NCBI GenBank assembly: GCA_947854175.1 | Contig: CANTYJ010000087.1 | Location: 1 to 64,000, forward strand | Origin: an uncultured Turicimonas sp. | GTDB taxonomy: Bacteria > Pseudomonadota > Gammaproteobacteria > Burkholderiales > Burkholderiaceae_F | DNA length: 64,000 nucleotides | Reading direction: 5' to 3' | Shown: positions 26,766-35,862 of the stretch, piece by piece | How positions within the stretch are numbered: the first letter of the stretch is position 1 | Layout of the letters: each line of letters begins with the position of its first letter | The notes under the pieces: generated by a model | Seen by the model: only the letters and a program-made list of their open reading frames with translations | Database searches by the model: none | Told to the model about the DNA's origin: nothing | Translations under genes and position numbers: made by a program

Positions 26766-28463
26766 ATGACTGAAACCAAAAACCAACCCGTAAAAGAATC
26801 CTTTGCCGATCTTTTTGAACAGAGCCTTGCTAAGAGCGAAATGAAGCAGGGTGAAGTTATTACTGCTGAAGTTGTCAGAGTTGACTACAACTTTGTTGTT
26901 GTTAACGCAGGCTTGAAGAGCGAATCTTTCATTCCTATAGAAGAATTCAAAGATGACCGCGGCGAAGTTGATGTCAAACCGGGTGATTTCGTCTCCGTAG
27001 CTATCGAAAGTCTCGAAAACGGCTATGGCGACACCATTCTTTCCCGTGACAAAGCAAAACGTCTTGCTGCATGGATGAACCTTGAAAAAGCTCTCGAATC
27101 CGGAGAACTCGTTACCGGTACAGTTACCGGCAAGGTTAAAGGCGGCTTAACTGTTATGACTAACGGTATCCGCGCATTCCTTCCGGGTTCTTTGGTCGAT
27201 ACACGCCCTGTTAAGGATACAACTCCTTATGAAGGCAAGACCATGGAATTCAAGGTTATCAAGCTTGACCGCAAACGCAACAACGTTGTTGTCAGCCGCC
27301 GTGCTGTTGTTGAAGCTTCCATGGGCGAAGAAAGAGCCAAACTTCTTGAAAATCTTCAGGAAGGCGCAATCGTTAAGGGTATCGTTAAGAACATCACTGA
27401 CTACGGTGCATTCGTTGATCTTGGCGGTATTGACGGTCTTCTCCACATTACTGACCTTGCCTGGAGACGTGTACGTCATCCGAGCGAAGTTCTTGAACAG
27501 GGTCAGGAAATTACAGCTAAAGTTCTCAAGTTTGATCAGGACAAGAACAGAGTTTCTCTCGGTATCAAACAGCTTGGCGAAGATCCATGGGCCGGCATTG
27601 CACGCCGCTACCCGCAGGGTACACGTCTTTTCGGTAAGGTAACTAACATTACTGAATACGGTGCTTTCGTTGAAATCGAAACAGGTATCGAAGGTCTTGT
27701 TCACGTTTCAGAAATGGACTGGACAAACAAGAACGTTGATCCGAAGAAAGTTGTCAACCTTGGCGATGAAGTTGAAGTCATGGTTCTCGAAATCGACGAA
27801 GAACGTCGTCGTATTTCCCTTGGCATGAAACAGTGCAAACCGAATCCATGGGAAGAATTTGCTGCAACCCACCAGAAAGGTGACAAAGTTAGCGGCCAGA
27901 TCAAGTCAATCACTGACTTCGGTGTATTTATCGGCTTGCCAGGCGGCATTGACGGTTTGGTACATCTCTCTGACCTTTCCTGGACAGAGTCCGGTGAAGA
28001 AGCAAAACGCAACTACAAGAAGGGCGACACACTTGAAGCAACAGTATTGTCCATCGATGTAGAACGTGAACGTATTTCTCTTGGCGTTAAGCAGATGACC
28101 GGTGACCCGTTCACCAACTACATTGCTTCCCATGACAAGGGCGCTATCGTAACCGGTAAGGTTAAGATGGTAGAACCGAAGGGTGCAGAGATCGATCTCG
28201 GCGATGACGTTGTAGGCTTCTTGAGAGCCAGTGACATCACAGCTGACAAGGTTGAAGACGCCAGAAACATTCTTAATGAAGGTGACGAAGTTACAGCCGT
28301 TATTACTAACATTGATCGCAAGGACCGCCGTATTCAGTTGTCCGTTAAGGCAAAAGACCAGGCCGAAACCCGTCAGGTTTTGGACAAACTTGGCGCAGAA
28401 GCCAGCTCCGGTACAACCAACCTCGGTGCTTTGTTGAAAGCTAAGCTTGATCAATCTAAGTAA
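26766..28463 (+). CDS. rpsA: 30S ribosomal protein S1
   Basis: A 565-residue protein made of six S1 RNA-binding domains that brings mRNA to the 30S subunit. Repeats are recognised by recurring patterns such as G[14 protein letters not shown] (about 209-225) and its copies near 296 and 383, each followed by DGLLHITDL- or EGLVHVSEM-like strands. The first two domains, which dock on S2 and the ribosome, are more diverged as usual. Length agrees with proteobacterial S1 (557-570). Its 5' leader lacks a Shine-Dalgarno sequence. Confidence 0.98.
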   Translation: MTETKNQPVKESFADLFEQSLAKSEMKQGEVITAEVVRVDYNFVVVNAGLKSESFIPIEEFKDDRGEVDVKPGDFVSVAIESLENGYGDTILSRDKAKRLAAWMNLEKALESGELVTGTVTGKVKGGLTVMTNGIRAFLPGSLVDTRPVKDTTPYEGKTMEFKVIKLDRKRNNVVVSRRAVVEASMGEERAKLLENLQEGAIVKGIVKNITDYGAFVDLGGIDGLLHITDLAWRRVRHPSEVLEQGQEITAKVLKFDQDKNRVSLGIKQLGEDPWAGIARRYPQGTRLFGKVTNITEYGAFVEIETGIEGLVHVSEMDWTNKNVDPKKVVNLGDEVEVMVLEIDEERRRISLGMKQCKPNPWEEFAATHQKGDKVSGQIKSITDFGVFIGLPGGIDGLVHLSDLSWTESGEEAKRNYKKGDTLEATVLSIDVERERISLGVKQMTGDPFTNYIASHDKGAIVTGKVKMVEPKGAEIDLGDDVVGFLRASDITADKVEDARNILNEGDEVTAVITNIDRKDRRIQLSVKAKDQAETRQVLDKLGAEASSGTTNLGALLKAKLDQSK

Positions 28464-28481
28464 TAAGGAATTTTTTGAGCA

Positions 28482-28790
28482 ATGACTAAATCTGAATTGA
28501 TCGCATTGCTTGCAGAGAATCCCTTACTTGTCCAGGACCGCATGTCCGTGAAAGAAGTTGATGAAGCTGTCAACAGAATCATCAATGTCATGGCAGGGGC
28601 CCTGGCCCAAGGGAACAGAATTGAGATCCGCGGTTTTGGAAGCTTCGCATTGAACTACAGACCACCTAGAATTGGTCGTAATCCAAAAACAGGCCAATCA
28701 GTTGATGTTCCGGCCAAGTATGCGCCTCACTTCAAGGCAGGCAAGGAAATGCGCGAACGAGTTGATGCATTTGCAAAGAAAAACAAGTAA
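28482..28790 (+). CDS. ihfB: integration host factor subunit beta
   Basis: A 102-residue HU/IHF-family DNA-bending protein. The N-terminal helices begin [14 protein letters not shown]. The beta-arm core [27 protein letters not shown] (split by the arm tip) includes the intercalating Pro of the arm and the GRNPKTG motif. IHF beta rather than HU is supported by the MTKSEL start, the ALNYRPPR arm and the conserved place behind rpsA. It acts with IhfA, not seen here, in recombination, replication and transcription. It starts 18 bases after rpsA with an AAGGA site and ends before a strong terminator. Confidence 0.95.
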   Translation: MTKSELIALLAENPLLVQDRMSVKEVDEAVNRIINVMAGALAQGNRIEIRGFGSFALNYRPPRIGRNPKTGQSVDVPAKYAPHFKAGKEMRERVDAFAKKNK

Positions 28791-28817
28791 GCGCAACCTG
28801 TAATTTGTATAAACCAG

Positions 28818-28842
28818 AAGACCCGCAAACGAGCGGGTTTTT
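28818..28842 (+). terminator. terminator of the gyrA-to-ihfB block
   Basis: CCCGC-AAACGA-GCGGG is followed by TTTTTT, 27 bases after the ihfB stop codon. It is a standard intrinsic terminator. Confidence 0.9.
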
Positions 28843-29169
28843 TGGTGTCCGGTGTTTTTGAAAATAAGATTACATTTTGTCGGAAGCTTTAAATTGGATT
28901 TGGTCATCTAAGGCCGAAAGAACCAGAAAAAAGCAAACATTACCGTGGAGCTAGAAAAAACAAGGTTTCCCAACTATTGAACCGTTTATCCAATTTTGGC
29001 AATCATGAATAGATTTTTATGAACGAGATGTGAATAGATATTTCGTTACTTCATTGCTTGTTACTTAATCTACTTTTCTTTACACGAGCGGGTTCTATTT
29101 ATTAGATTTTGGAAGATATATGACTAGAATGGGATCATAAATACAAATCAACGAACCAAGGTGAATACC
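28843..29169. other. intergenic region upstream of the small secreted protein
   Basis: About 325 AT-rich bases with no convincing open frame or RNA gene. It must contain the promoter of the gene at 29170; no unambiguous -35/-10 pair could be chosen by eye. Confidence 0.4.
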
Positions 29170-29484
29170 ATGAAAAAATATTTACTGATAGCACTGGCAG
29201 CACTTTCTCTTCCTCTGACAGCTATGGCTCATCCCTGGGGTCCTGGTCACTTTAACCACCGTGGAGCACCTGAAGTTGTAGTGCCGGGCGGATGTCCAAA
29301 TAATAATTGCGGCGAGTTCCGCTATCACCGCAGAGGATGCGATCAGTATCGACCGGGATGCCGCGGCTATCAAGGCCAACGTCATCACGAATTCCATCCG
29401 GGCTGCCCGCTTTACGAACGGCAAGGTTATCGGTCGGACTACCAAAGAGGCCATCATCACGACAGAATGTATAGCCAAAGATAG
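29170..29484 (+). CDS. small secreted His- and Cys-rich protein
   Basis: Called from ATG 29170 (104 residues), which has an AAGG site 8 bases upstream; a GTG at 29161 in frame overlaps that site. The signal peptide MKKYLLIALAALSLPLTAMA is followed by AHP, a good signal peptidase I site. The mature part, about 84 residues, holds ten His and five Cys in short clusters (GGCPNNNC, HHEFHPGC, GHHHD), plus many Gly, Arg and Tyr. This composition suggests periplasmic metal binding, but no family is recognised and the fold may be disordered. It is monocistronic, ending before its own terminator. Confidence 0.7.
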   Translation: MKKYLLIALAALSLPLTAMAHPWGPGHFNHRGAPEVVVPGGCPNNNCGEFRYHRRGCDQYRPGCRGYQGQRHHEFHPGCPLYERQGYRSDYQRGHHHDRMYSQR

Positions 29485-29507
29485 ACAGCCCAATTAGATG
29501 AAAGAGA

Positions 29508-29530
29508 AACCGCCGTACGGCGGTTTTTCG
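29508..29530 (+). terminator. terminator of the small secreted protein gene
   Basis: AACCGCC-GTAC-GGCGGTT is followed by TTTCG about 24 bases after the stop codon. The perfect 7-bp GC-rich stem makes a terminator likely despite the short U run; it also faces the convergent SPFH gene. Confidence 0.75.
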
Positions 29531-29561
29531 TTAGATGAAAGGTTTTGATTAATTAGGCGAG

Positions 29562-30542
29562 TTAACCTGAATTTTTGGTAAGTCTATCCGGAAGATGCGT
29601 CTTATCTTGTTCATTTGCTTTTACGATAGACATCGCTGCTGAAATCATAGATCCGAGATCTGCCATATTTGCCGGAAGCAACAAGGTATTACTGGATTTT
29701 GCAACCTTAGCAAATGCATCCACATATTTTTCAGCCACTGTTAAATTAACGGCAGCCATACCGTTTTGAGTCTGAATGGATTCAGCAACCACACGGATAG
29801 CTTCGGCTTGTGCTCTTGCAACAGCTTCAATCGCATTAGCTTCACCTAAAGCTTTATTGATAGCGGCTTGTTTTTCGCCCTCGGATTGAGCGATCATGGC
29901 AGCTCTTTTACCTTCAGCGATATTAATTTCCTGCTGTTTCTGGCCTTCAGATGTTGCAATAACAGCTCGTTTTTCGCGCTCTGCAGTAATCTGCAATTGC
30001 ATTGCCCGAAGAATCTCGGCGGGTGGTGTTAAATCTTTAATTTCATAACGAAGCACTTTTACTCCCCATGTCTGGGCAGCTTCATCAACAGCTTGAACCA
30101 CTTTTGTGTTGATTTCTTCACGTTCCTCAAATGTTTTATCCAGAGTCATTGTGCCGATGACACTTCTGAGAGAAGTCTGGGCCAATTGAGTTATTGCGAA
30201 GACAAAGTCAGAGGTGCCGTAACTGGCCAGTTGAGGATTTGTGACCTGAAAATAAAGGACTCCATCAACCTGAAGCTGAGTATTGTCCTTGGTGATACAA
30301 ATCTGACTGGAAGTATCCATAGGGACTTCTTTCAATGACTGTTTGTAGGCAACCTTGTCAATAAACGGAATAATGAAGTTAAGTCCCGGTTCAAGGATAC
30401 GGTTGAATTTTCCGAAACGTTCAATAATCCAAGCCTGCTGTTGAGGTACTACCCGGACGGCTTTTTTGATGTAGATGATGGCTACGATTAAGAAAATGAT
30501 GATTAATGCGGCCGTAGAGTTGATGTCTGTCTGAATTTCCAT
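29562..30542 (-). CDS. SPFH/Band 7 membrane protein (QmcA-like)
   Basis: A 326-residue protein with one N-terminal membrane helix (about 10-27) and a Band 7 domain (VPQQQAWIIERFGKF ... VPMDTSSQ). A long Ala/Glu-rich coiled coil follows (EGQKQQEINIAEGKR through ARAQAEAIRVVAE) with a flexible C-terminus. SPFH proteins of this type form large ring assemblies in the inner membrane that often surround or control the FtsH protease. It lies 4 bases after an NfeD-type gene, the usual partner arrangement (YbbK/YbbL-like), so the two probably act together. Substrate unknown. Confidence 0.9.
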   Translation of the reverse strand: MEIQTDINSTAALIIIFLIVAIIYIKKAVRVVPQQQAWIIERFGKFNRILEPGLNFIIPFIDKVAYKQSLKEVPMDTSSQICITKDNTQLQVDGVLYFQVTNPQLASYGTSDFVFAITQLAQTSLRSVIGTMTLDKTFEEREEINTKVVQAVDEAAQTWGVKVLRYEIKDLTPPAEILRAMQLQITAEREKRAVIATSEGQKQQEINIAEGKRAAMIAQSEGEKQAAINKALGEANAIEAVARAQAEAIRVVAESIQTQNGMAAVNLTVAEKYVDAFAKVAKSSNTLLLPANMADLGSMISAAMSIVKANEQDKTHLPDRLTKNSG

Positions 30543-30546
30543 AATG

Positions 30547-30984
30547 TTATTTTTCCCTTTGTTCGGGTTTCAGTATGAGCAGATTGTCGTGCAATCCAGA
30601 AATGATCCAGGTACCCCGGGATAGGATGTAACCTTTGGCAGGAGCCGCTTCCCACACGGTTCCCCGATAGAAAACAGTGGCATGGCCGTTTTCTTTGATA
30701 TCCTTGACGGAAACCTCCCGTCCGATATCGATGTTTTGAAGGTTAGTTGCTGATTGGATTTGAATATTCTTATTCTTTTTTCTGCTAAACGACAGAAAAA
30801 GACAACCGACTACCGAGAGCATCGCAAAAGCGGCAATCTCCCAGATAACAGGAAGCCCAAGAAAAGTTAGGATAGCAGTAGCAAAGGCTGCCACCGCCAA
30901 TACAAGAAGATAAGCTGTTCCCAACAGCATGTCGGCACCGGCCAAAACGACACCGACAATTAACCAGATTATTAAATTACTCAT
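30547..30984 (-). CDS. NfeD family membrane protein
   Basis: A 145-residue protein with three or four closely spaced hydrophobic helices (residues about 4-65). A C-terminal OB-fold domain follows (IGREVSVKDIKENGHATVFYRGTVWEA split by short turns), typical of short NfeD proteins of the YbbK type. NfeD proteins are the regular genomic and physical partners of Band 7 proteins. The ATG at 30984 is followed by a coding region that ends four bases before the Band 7 start codon, implying one transcript and coupled translation. Confidence 0.88.
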   Translation of the reverse strand: MSNLIIWLIVGVVLAGADMLLGTAYLLVLAVAAFATAILTFLGLPVIWEIAAFAMLSVVGCLFLSFSRKKNKNIQIQSATNLQNIDIGREVSVKDIKENGHATVFYRGTVWEAAPAKGYILSRGTWIISGLHDNLLILKPEQREK

Positions 30985-31153
30985 GACTGGAAATGAATTG
31001 AGGTTCTTTTCTTAAGTATAAGAGAGTCCCAATGAAAAACAAGCCATTATAAAAAAACGGACGTCCATAAAAATTCATACCACCAGGTTTGACGGAGGTT
31101 TAGGAGACTTCTAAGGTACCAACAAAAAGATATATCCGTTGATTTGTTCGGTT

Positions 31154-31190
31154 CAAAAAATATCCTCTTTTCTTTGGAGGAAAAGAGGAT
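31154..31190 (-). terminator. terminator of the NADH dehydrogenase gene
   Basis: ATCCTCTTTTC (31162-31172) pairs perfectly with GAAAAGAGGAT (31180-31190) over a 7-base loop. On the minus strand it is followed by ATTTTTT. It starts 24 bases after the stop codon of the gene at 31214. Confidence 0.92.
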
Positions 31191-31213
31191 TTCAAGACAT
31201 TCGGTATTCGGCT

Positions 31214-32635
31214 TTAAGTATTGGATGTTTGTTGACTTGTTTCCTTTGTCTCTTCTTTTTGCGGACAAGGAATGTCGCCTTTTCTGATTGAGATTGTATG
31301 TCTCTTCTTTTTTAGAGGCAAAACAATAATACGAAGGGCATTGTCATAAGTCAGGTAACTTAAAAACCAGTCCATAAAGATAACAATTCTGTTCTTAACA
31401 CCTAAGATGTAGAACAAGTGCAGCCCCAACCAAAGCATCCAACCTAAGAATCCTCCAAAACAGAAGTTTCCTATTTCAACTACGGCGTGACTTTTACCGA
31501 TCGTTGCCATTTGTCCCTTATCAAAATAAGAGAACTCACGAAGCGCTTCTCCTATTTCCATCTGCTTAAGGTTATAGACAATATTGTTTGCCTGTTGAAT
31601 TGCCGGTTGAGCAACCTGAGGTAATCCGTGAGGGTATTTCTCGGTCGGGAAGTAGGCAGTGTCGCCGATAGCAAAAACATTGGTTGTGCCGGGAATTCGG
31701 CTAAATTTATCGACCATTAAACGGTTGCCGGGGCCATAAACTTTTTGGTCAAATCCTTCAATAGAGTTGGCACGGACACCGGCCGCCCAGAATACATTGT
31801 AGGTCCCTATCTCACCTCCCTGAAGTTTAAGAACTCCGTTCTCAAAATCAGTTACGCGAGTGTCAAACATCAACTTAACTGATCTGGATTCCAGGTAATC
31901 GGCGGCTTCCCGGGAAGATCTTTCTTTGAAGCCGGGGAGAAGACGAGAGCTACTGCTGATGACGATAATCTTCATCAAATCAGCATTCAGGTCAGGATAA
32001 TCTTTAGGTAAAACGTATTTTTTAAGTTCCGCCAAAGCACCGGCAAGTTCAACTCCGGTTGCTCCCCCTCCAACAACAACGAACGTTAAAAGGCGTTCTC
32101 TTTCTTCGGGGTTATCGGAAGCCAAGGCTAATTCGAGACTTTCAAGAATCTGGTTACGGTTAAATAAGGCCTCGGATGTGTTTTTCAGGGCCATCGTGTT
32201 TTTAGCCAGATTCTTATTGCCGAAGTAATTTGTATCTGCACCGGTAGCAATGACTAAGAAGTCGTATTCGACTTTGCCGATGCTGGTGTGAAGAATATTC
32301 TGCTTAGAATCGACTTTTAATGCTTCACAGGTTCTGATATGGAAGCATTGTCTGCCGCGGAATATATTTCTAAAAGGAAATGAAATCGTGCTTGGTTCTA
32401 TAGCCGCTGTCGAGACCTGATAAAGCAACGGCTGGAAAATATGGTGATTATTTTTATCGATCAGAACGACCTGATAATTTTCACCTTTGATGGAACGGGC
32501 AAGCTTAAGGCCGCCGAAGCCACCTCCAATAATGACCAATCTTTTTCTTCCTTTTTTATCAGGAATATTCATCCAAGAGCTTTCATTAATGAGTTCTTCA
32601 CAACCCCAATTACTTGCACTAACGTTATTGTTCAC
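31214..32635 (-). CDS. ndh: type II NADH:quinone oxidoreductase-like flavoprotein
   Basis: A 473-residue two-dinucleotide-fold flavoprotein that likely passes electrons from NADH to membrane quinone without proton pumping. The FAD site is GGGFGG (37-42) and the NADH site VVGGGATGVELAGAL near residue 187. FAIGDTAYFP near 320 contacts FAD, and the C-terminal region has a hydrophobic segment (FLGWMLWLGLHLFYILG) for membrane attachment. The start is a GTG with a GAGG site; a later ATG at 32572 would give a protein beginning closer to the FAD fold and cannot be excluded. In an anaerobic cell it could feed a menaquinone pool for fumarate reduction. Confidence 0.88.
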   Translation of the reverse strand: MNNNVSASNWGCEELINESSWMNIPDKKGRKRLVIIGGGFGGLKLARSIKGENYQVVLIDKNNHHIFQPLLYQVSTAAIEPSTISFPFRNIFRGRQCFHIRTCEALKVDSKQNILHTSIGKVEYDFLVIATGADTNYFGNKNLAKNTMALKNTSEALFNRNQILESLELALASDNPEERERLLTFVVVGGGATGVELAGALAELKKYVLPKDYPDLNADLMKIIVISSSSRLLPGFKERSSREAADYLESRSVKLMFDTRVTDFENGVLKLQGGEIGTYNVFWAAGVRANSIEGFDQKVYGPGNRLMVDKFSRIPGTTNVFAIGDTAYFPTEKYPHGLPQVAQPAIQQANNIVYNLKQMEIGEALREFSYFDKGQMATIGKSHAVVEIGNFCFGGFLGWMLWLGLHLFYILGVKNRIVIFMDWFLSYLTYDNALRIIVLPLKKKRHTISIRKGDIPCPQKEETKETSQQTSNT

Positions 32636-32899
32636 TTTACTAATCCTCGATTATTTTTTCAGTCTTGTATCACAACCGTTTTAAAAGCGATAGATCGACC
32701 AATAAATTTGGTTACAGTAAAAAAGAAAAAATAAAAAAGTTGTTTAAATTCAGAAAATTGTGGAAACATTGTTTTGTTAACTTTTGTACCAAGAACATGG
32801 TATTTTCTTTGATAACTTGCATTAAGGAAGCGTTGGATAAAAGAGCTATTTTTGTGTGTAGATCCCTTTTTATTGAATCTTTTAGTCTTGTTAGAATCT
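32636..32899. other. ndh upstream region
   Basis: AT-rich sequence between the ndh start and the terminator of the lyase gene. It should hold the ndh promoter. An inverted repeat CTTTTAG/CTAAAAG sits near 32879-32904 at its far end. No gene is recognised. Confidence 0.4.
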
Positions 32900-32936
32900 A
32901 AAAGGAAAGAGCTCCTTTTTGAAGTAAAGAGCTCTT
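32900..32936 (-). terminator. terminator of the aspartase/Dcu operon
   Basis: AAGAGCTC (32907-32914) pairs perfectly with GAGCTCTT (32929-32936) over 14 bases; on the minus strand it is followed by TCCTTTT. It starts 25 bases after the lyase stop codon. Confidence 0.65.
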
Positions 32937-32960
32937 CTGATTAAGATTTAATAATCGTTT

Positions 32961-34385
32961 TTAGACTTGTCTGTAATCTTTATATTTATCGAACAGTTGT
33001 TCCATTTTTTCCGGTTCAACCAGGTTATTGACGTCAAATAGTTCTTCGATTACATCGTCCGGTAAAACTCCTGCCTTCTTTGCTGCTTCCTTACAAGTAA
33101 TGTCTTCATCAATAGCGATATGAGCGATTTTTGTGCCAACTTCGTAGCCAAAAAGTGCAGAAACCATAGTTGCCAAAGAGGTGGACTTTTCAGTCATGTC
33201 CAAGCAATGCTTTCGATTCGCAGTGATTCCTTTAATACATTTATCAGCAAAAACTCGCATTGTTCGGCTCAACAAATCGCTACTTTCTATGAAGCTCTTA
33301 ATTGGAATTCCGGAGGAGGTTCCTAATTCAAGCCAACCTGACAGGACTCCTGAAACTAATCCAGCATGATTCGCACATACTCTATCTGTGGATAAAAAGA
33401 CCATTTCAGGAATTACAGGATTAACTTTGCCCGGCATTATGGAAGATCCCGGAGCAACTGCCGGGAGATTTATTTCTCCAAAACCGGCACGGGGACCTGA
33501 ACCTAAAAGTCTTATATCTCTTGCAACTTTCCAGACTAAAGTAGCTAAGGCTTGTAGATGGGCATGAGCTATGACCAAACCGTCAGTGGCCATCATACCG
33601 TCAAAAAGATCCTCTTCCGTATGAATTGGCCGGCCACAAACTTCAGTCAAGTGCTTGTCTATGACAGCTCTGAAGCCGGGCATGCAACCCATACCGGTGC
33701 CGACACAAGTTCCGCCGATGCAAGATTGATTCCATCTTGCCTGTTCTGCCTCAAGTCTTTTTGCAAGTCTTTCTGATGCATGAGCGAAGGCTCCGAACTC
33801 TTGACCAAGCGTCATTGGAACCGCGTCTTGAAGGCAGGTTCTACCCATTTTAATAACGTCTTTGAACTCCTGTTGTTTTTGTCGAAGGACCTCGGCAAAG
33901 TACTTGGTAGCTTTAATGACTTTACCGAGTTCTTCATACACAACAATTTCTTTTGCAGTAGGAATTAAATCATTGGTTGACTGACACATATTGACATGAG
34001 TATTCGGGTGAATCCCGCCTTTGGTTTTGTCACCCGAAATTAATTCGTTTGCCCGATGGGCAATAACCTCGTTGACAATCATATTGGTCGGAGTTCCCGA
34101 ACCTCTGTAAATGTTAACAACAAAGTTTCCTTTAAATTTTCCTTCCGCTACTTCCCAAGCAGCTTGTTCTATGTACTTTGCTTTTTCCGGATCTAAAGCT
34201 CCAATTTCCGCGTTGGCCCTAGCACATGCAATTTTGCATAATGCAACGGCACGAATGTATGGAGCATAGTTATCCAAAGTGAGAGGACCAACATCAAAAG
34301 CTTCTTTATTCCGTTCAGAAACGATTCCCCAATAAGCCTCATCGGGAAGATCCATTTCACCTAATCCGTCATGTTCTTTTCTCAT
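32961..34385 (-). CDS. aspA: aspartase/fumarase-superfamily lyase, likely aspartate ammonia-lyase (copy 1)
   Basis: A 474-residue enzyme predicted to split aspartate into fumarate and ammonia. Superfamily motifs are in order: GSGTPTNMIVNEV (95-107), HPNTHVNMCQSTND (126-139), GRTCLQDAVPMTLGQEF (181-197) and the mobile signature loop GSSIMPGKVNP (313-323) with Lys320. LQDAVPM favours aspartase over fumarase (LQDATP). Cys184 replaces the Gln or His seen in characterised enzymes, and the late N-x-H-x-GY motif is changed to SALFGYEVGTKIA. It is 10 bases after a related lyase and shares its operon with a Dcu carrier, which fits aspartate use. Substrate needs caution because of these changes. Confidence 0.78.
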   Translation of the reverse strand: MRKEHDGLGEMDLPDEAYWGIVSERNKEAFDVGPLTLDNYAPYIRAVALCKIACARANAEIGALDPEKAKYIEQAAWEVAEGKFKGNFVVNIYRGSGTPTNMIVNEVIAHRANELISGDKTKGGIHPNTHVNMCQSTNDLIPTAKEIVVYEELGKVIKATKYFAEVLRQKQQEFKDVIKMGRTCLQDAVPMTLGQEFGAFAHASERLAKRLEAEQARWNQSCIGGTCVGTGMGCMPGFRAVIDKHLTEVCGRPIHTEEDLFDGMMATDGLVIAHAHLQALATLVWKVARDIRLLGSGPRAGFGEINLPAVAPGSSIMPGKVNPVIPEMVFLSTDRVCANHAGLVSGVLSGWLELGTSSGIPIKSFIESSDLLSRTMRVFADKCIKGITANRKHCLDMTEKSTSLATMVSALFGYEVGTKIAHIAIDEDITCKEAAKKAGVLPDDVIEELFDVNNLVEPEKMEQLFDKYKDYRQV

Positions 34386-34395
34386 TTAATAACTC

Positions 34396-35850
34396 CTAGT
34401 CAATCTTTCTGAGGTTCTTGAATTTTTTGAACATTTCTATGGTTGTCTTTCTGTCGGCAAGTTTTCTGACATCAAACAACTCTTCAGCGACTTCCGGAGG
34501 AATCAATCCTTCTTCTAAGGCAACTTCTTTACACGATTTCCCTTCATCCCACGCTTTGTGGGCGATTTTTGTTCCTGTCGGGTAACCATACAAAGAAGAC
34601 ACCATGGTGGCAAGAGAAGTGCTCATTTCTGCATTTTGTCTGGCTTTTTCGGCATTGACTTTTATGCCTTTGATACATTTGTCTGCAACCAACCTAAAAC
34701 CTTTCTCGATTAATTCAAGAGATTCCATCGCGCCTAGGAAACTTCCGCAGGTTGACGAACAAAGATCAAGATCGGATTCGTTTACTGTCAAAGTTGCCAT
34801 CATGTCATGAGAAATTATCTGTTGCATGATTTGCAACAAAAGCTCAGGCATATATGGATTTATTTTTCCAGGCATAATAGAAGAGCCCGGTGCTATTGAC
34901 GGAAGAATTAATTCGCCTATTCCGGTTCTCGGACCAGAGCTAAATACATACAAATCATTTCCTATACGGCCTCCAGCACAAGCGATGGCTTTTAAAACTC
35001 CAAGAAGGTAAATAAAAGAGTCATTATTTTGTGAGCCATCGAAAAGGGCGGAGTCTTCAATTACTTCTTCAGGGAATTTGGCCTGTTTCATTTCAAACCC
35101 GACCACGGTAGATAAATGCTTATAAACACTTTCGTTGTAACCTGGGAGCTCACCCATACCTGTTCCTAGAACAGTAGCTCCAAGAATAGTTTCACTGTAT
35201 TCAGGAAGAAGATTTTCCAGACGTTTCCTATTTCTAGCAACCAAACTATGCCACGCACCAAAAACTTGCCCGAAGGTCATCGGAACAGCATCCTGTAAGC
35301 AGGTTCGACCAAGTCTAGGGATGTCTTTGAATTCTTTTGCTTTTTCAGCCAGAGCATTTTCAAAGTATTCGATCGATTTTAGTGTCTTCTTAATCATCCG
35401 ATAAAGAACAATGGCTTCTGCGGCAGGATAGATGTCATTCGAAGACTGGCACATGTTGACATGAGTATTTGGATGAACTTCTTCATATCCTTTTTTTCCA
35501 GTCAATATCTCGTTAGCTCTATTGGCTATGACTTCATTGACGTTCATATTTACGCCGGTGCCATGACTTCGCCAAATATTTACTGGGAATTGATCGGCAA
35601 ATTTGCCTTCTATTATTTCCTGACAAGCTTGAACAATTGCTTTTGCTTTTTCCGGTTCCAAGGCTCCGATTTCTTCATTTGCAAGAGCGGCAGCCATTTT
35701 TACTTCCGCAACTGCTTGAATTACATGTGGGAGCTCATTGAACGTATGATCTGTGACATCGTAGTTCTGAGCACAGCGCACGGTTTGAATACCGTAATAT
35801 GCGTCGTCCGGGACGGGTAAAGAGCCCAAAGAATCTTTTTCAATACGCAT
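34396..35850 (-). CDS. aspartase/fumarase-superfamily lyase, likely aspartate ammonia-lyase (copy 2)
   Basis: A 484-residue paralogue of the next gene in the operon. Motifs: HGTGVNMNVNEV (96-107), HPNTHVNMCQSSND (126-139), GRTCLQDAVPMTFGQVF (181-197) and GSSIMPGKINP (322-332) with Lys329. It shares with copy 1 the unusual Cys184 and the altered SSLYGYPTGTKIA segment, so both belong to one divergent subgroup. Identity between the copies looks moderate, not recent duplication, which allows different substrates or regulation. Its start lies 12 bases from the stop of the Dcu gene. Fumarase or another amino-acid lyase remains possible. Confidence 0.75.
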   Translation of the reverse strand: MRIEKDSLGSLPVPDDAYYGIQTVRCAQNYDVTDHTFNELPHVIQAVAEVKMAAALANEEIGALEPEKAKAIVQACQEIIEGKFADQFPVNIWRSHGTGVNMNVNEVIANRANEILTGKKGYEEVHPNTHVNMCQSSNDIYPAAEAIVLYRMIKKTLKSIEYFENALAEKAKEFKDIPRLGRTCLQDAVPMTFGQVFGAWHSLVARNRKRLENLLPEYSETILGATVLGTGMGELPGYNESVYKHLSTVVGFEMKQAKFPEEVIEDSALFDGSQNNDSFIYLLGVLKAIACAGGRIGNDLYVFSSGPRTGIGELILPSIAPGSSIMPGKINPYMPELLLQIMQQIISHDMMATLTVNESDLDLCSSTCGSFLGAMESLELIEKGFRLVADKCIKGIKVNAEKARQNAEMSTSLATMVSSLYGYPTGTKIAHKAWDEGKSCKEVALEEGLIPPEVAEELFDVRKLADRKTTIEMFKKFKNLRKID

Positions 35851-35862
35851 TTTTTGTTCCTA

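Noticed and set aside
27147-27704. 185-codon frame antisense to rpsA
   Set aside because: It is a by-product of the repeated codon pattern in the S1 domains; the rpsA frame is certain.
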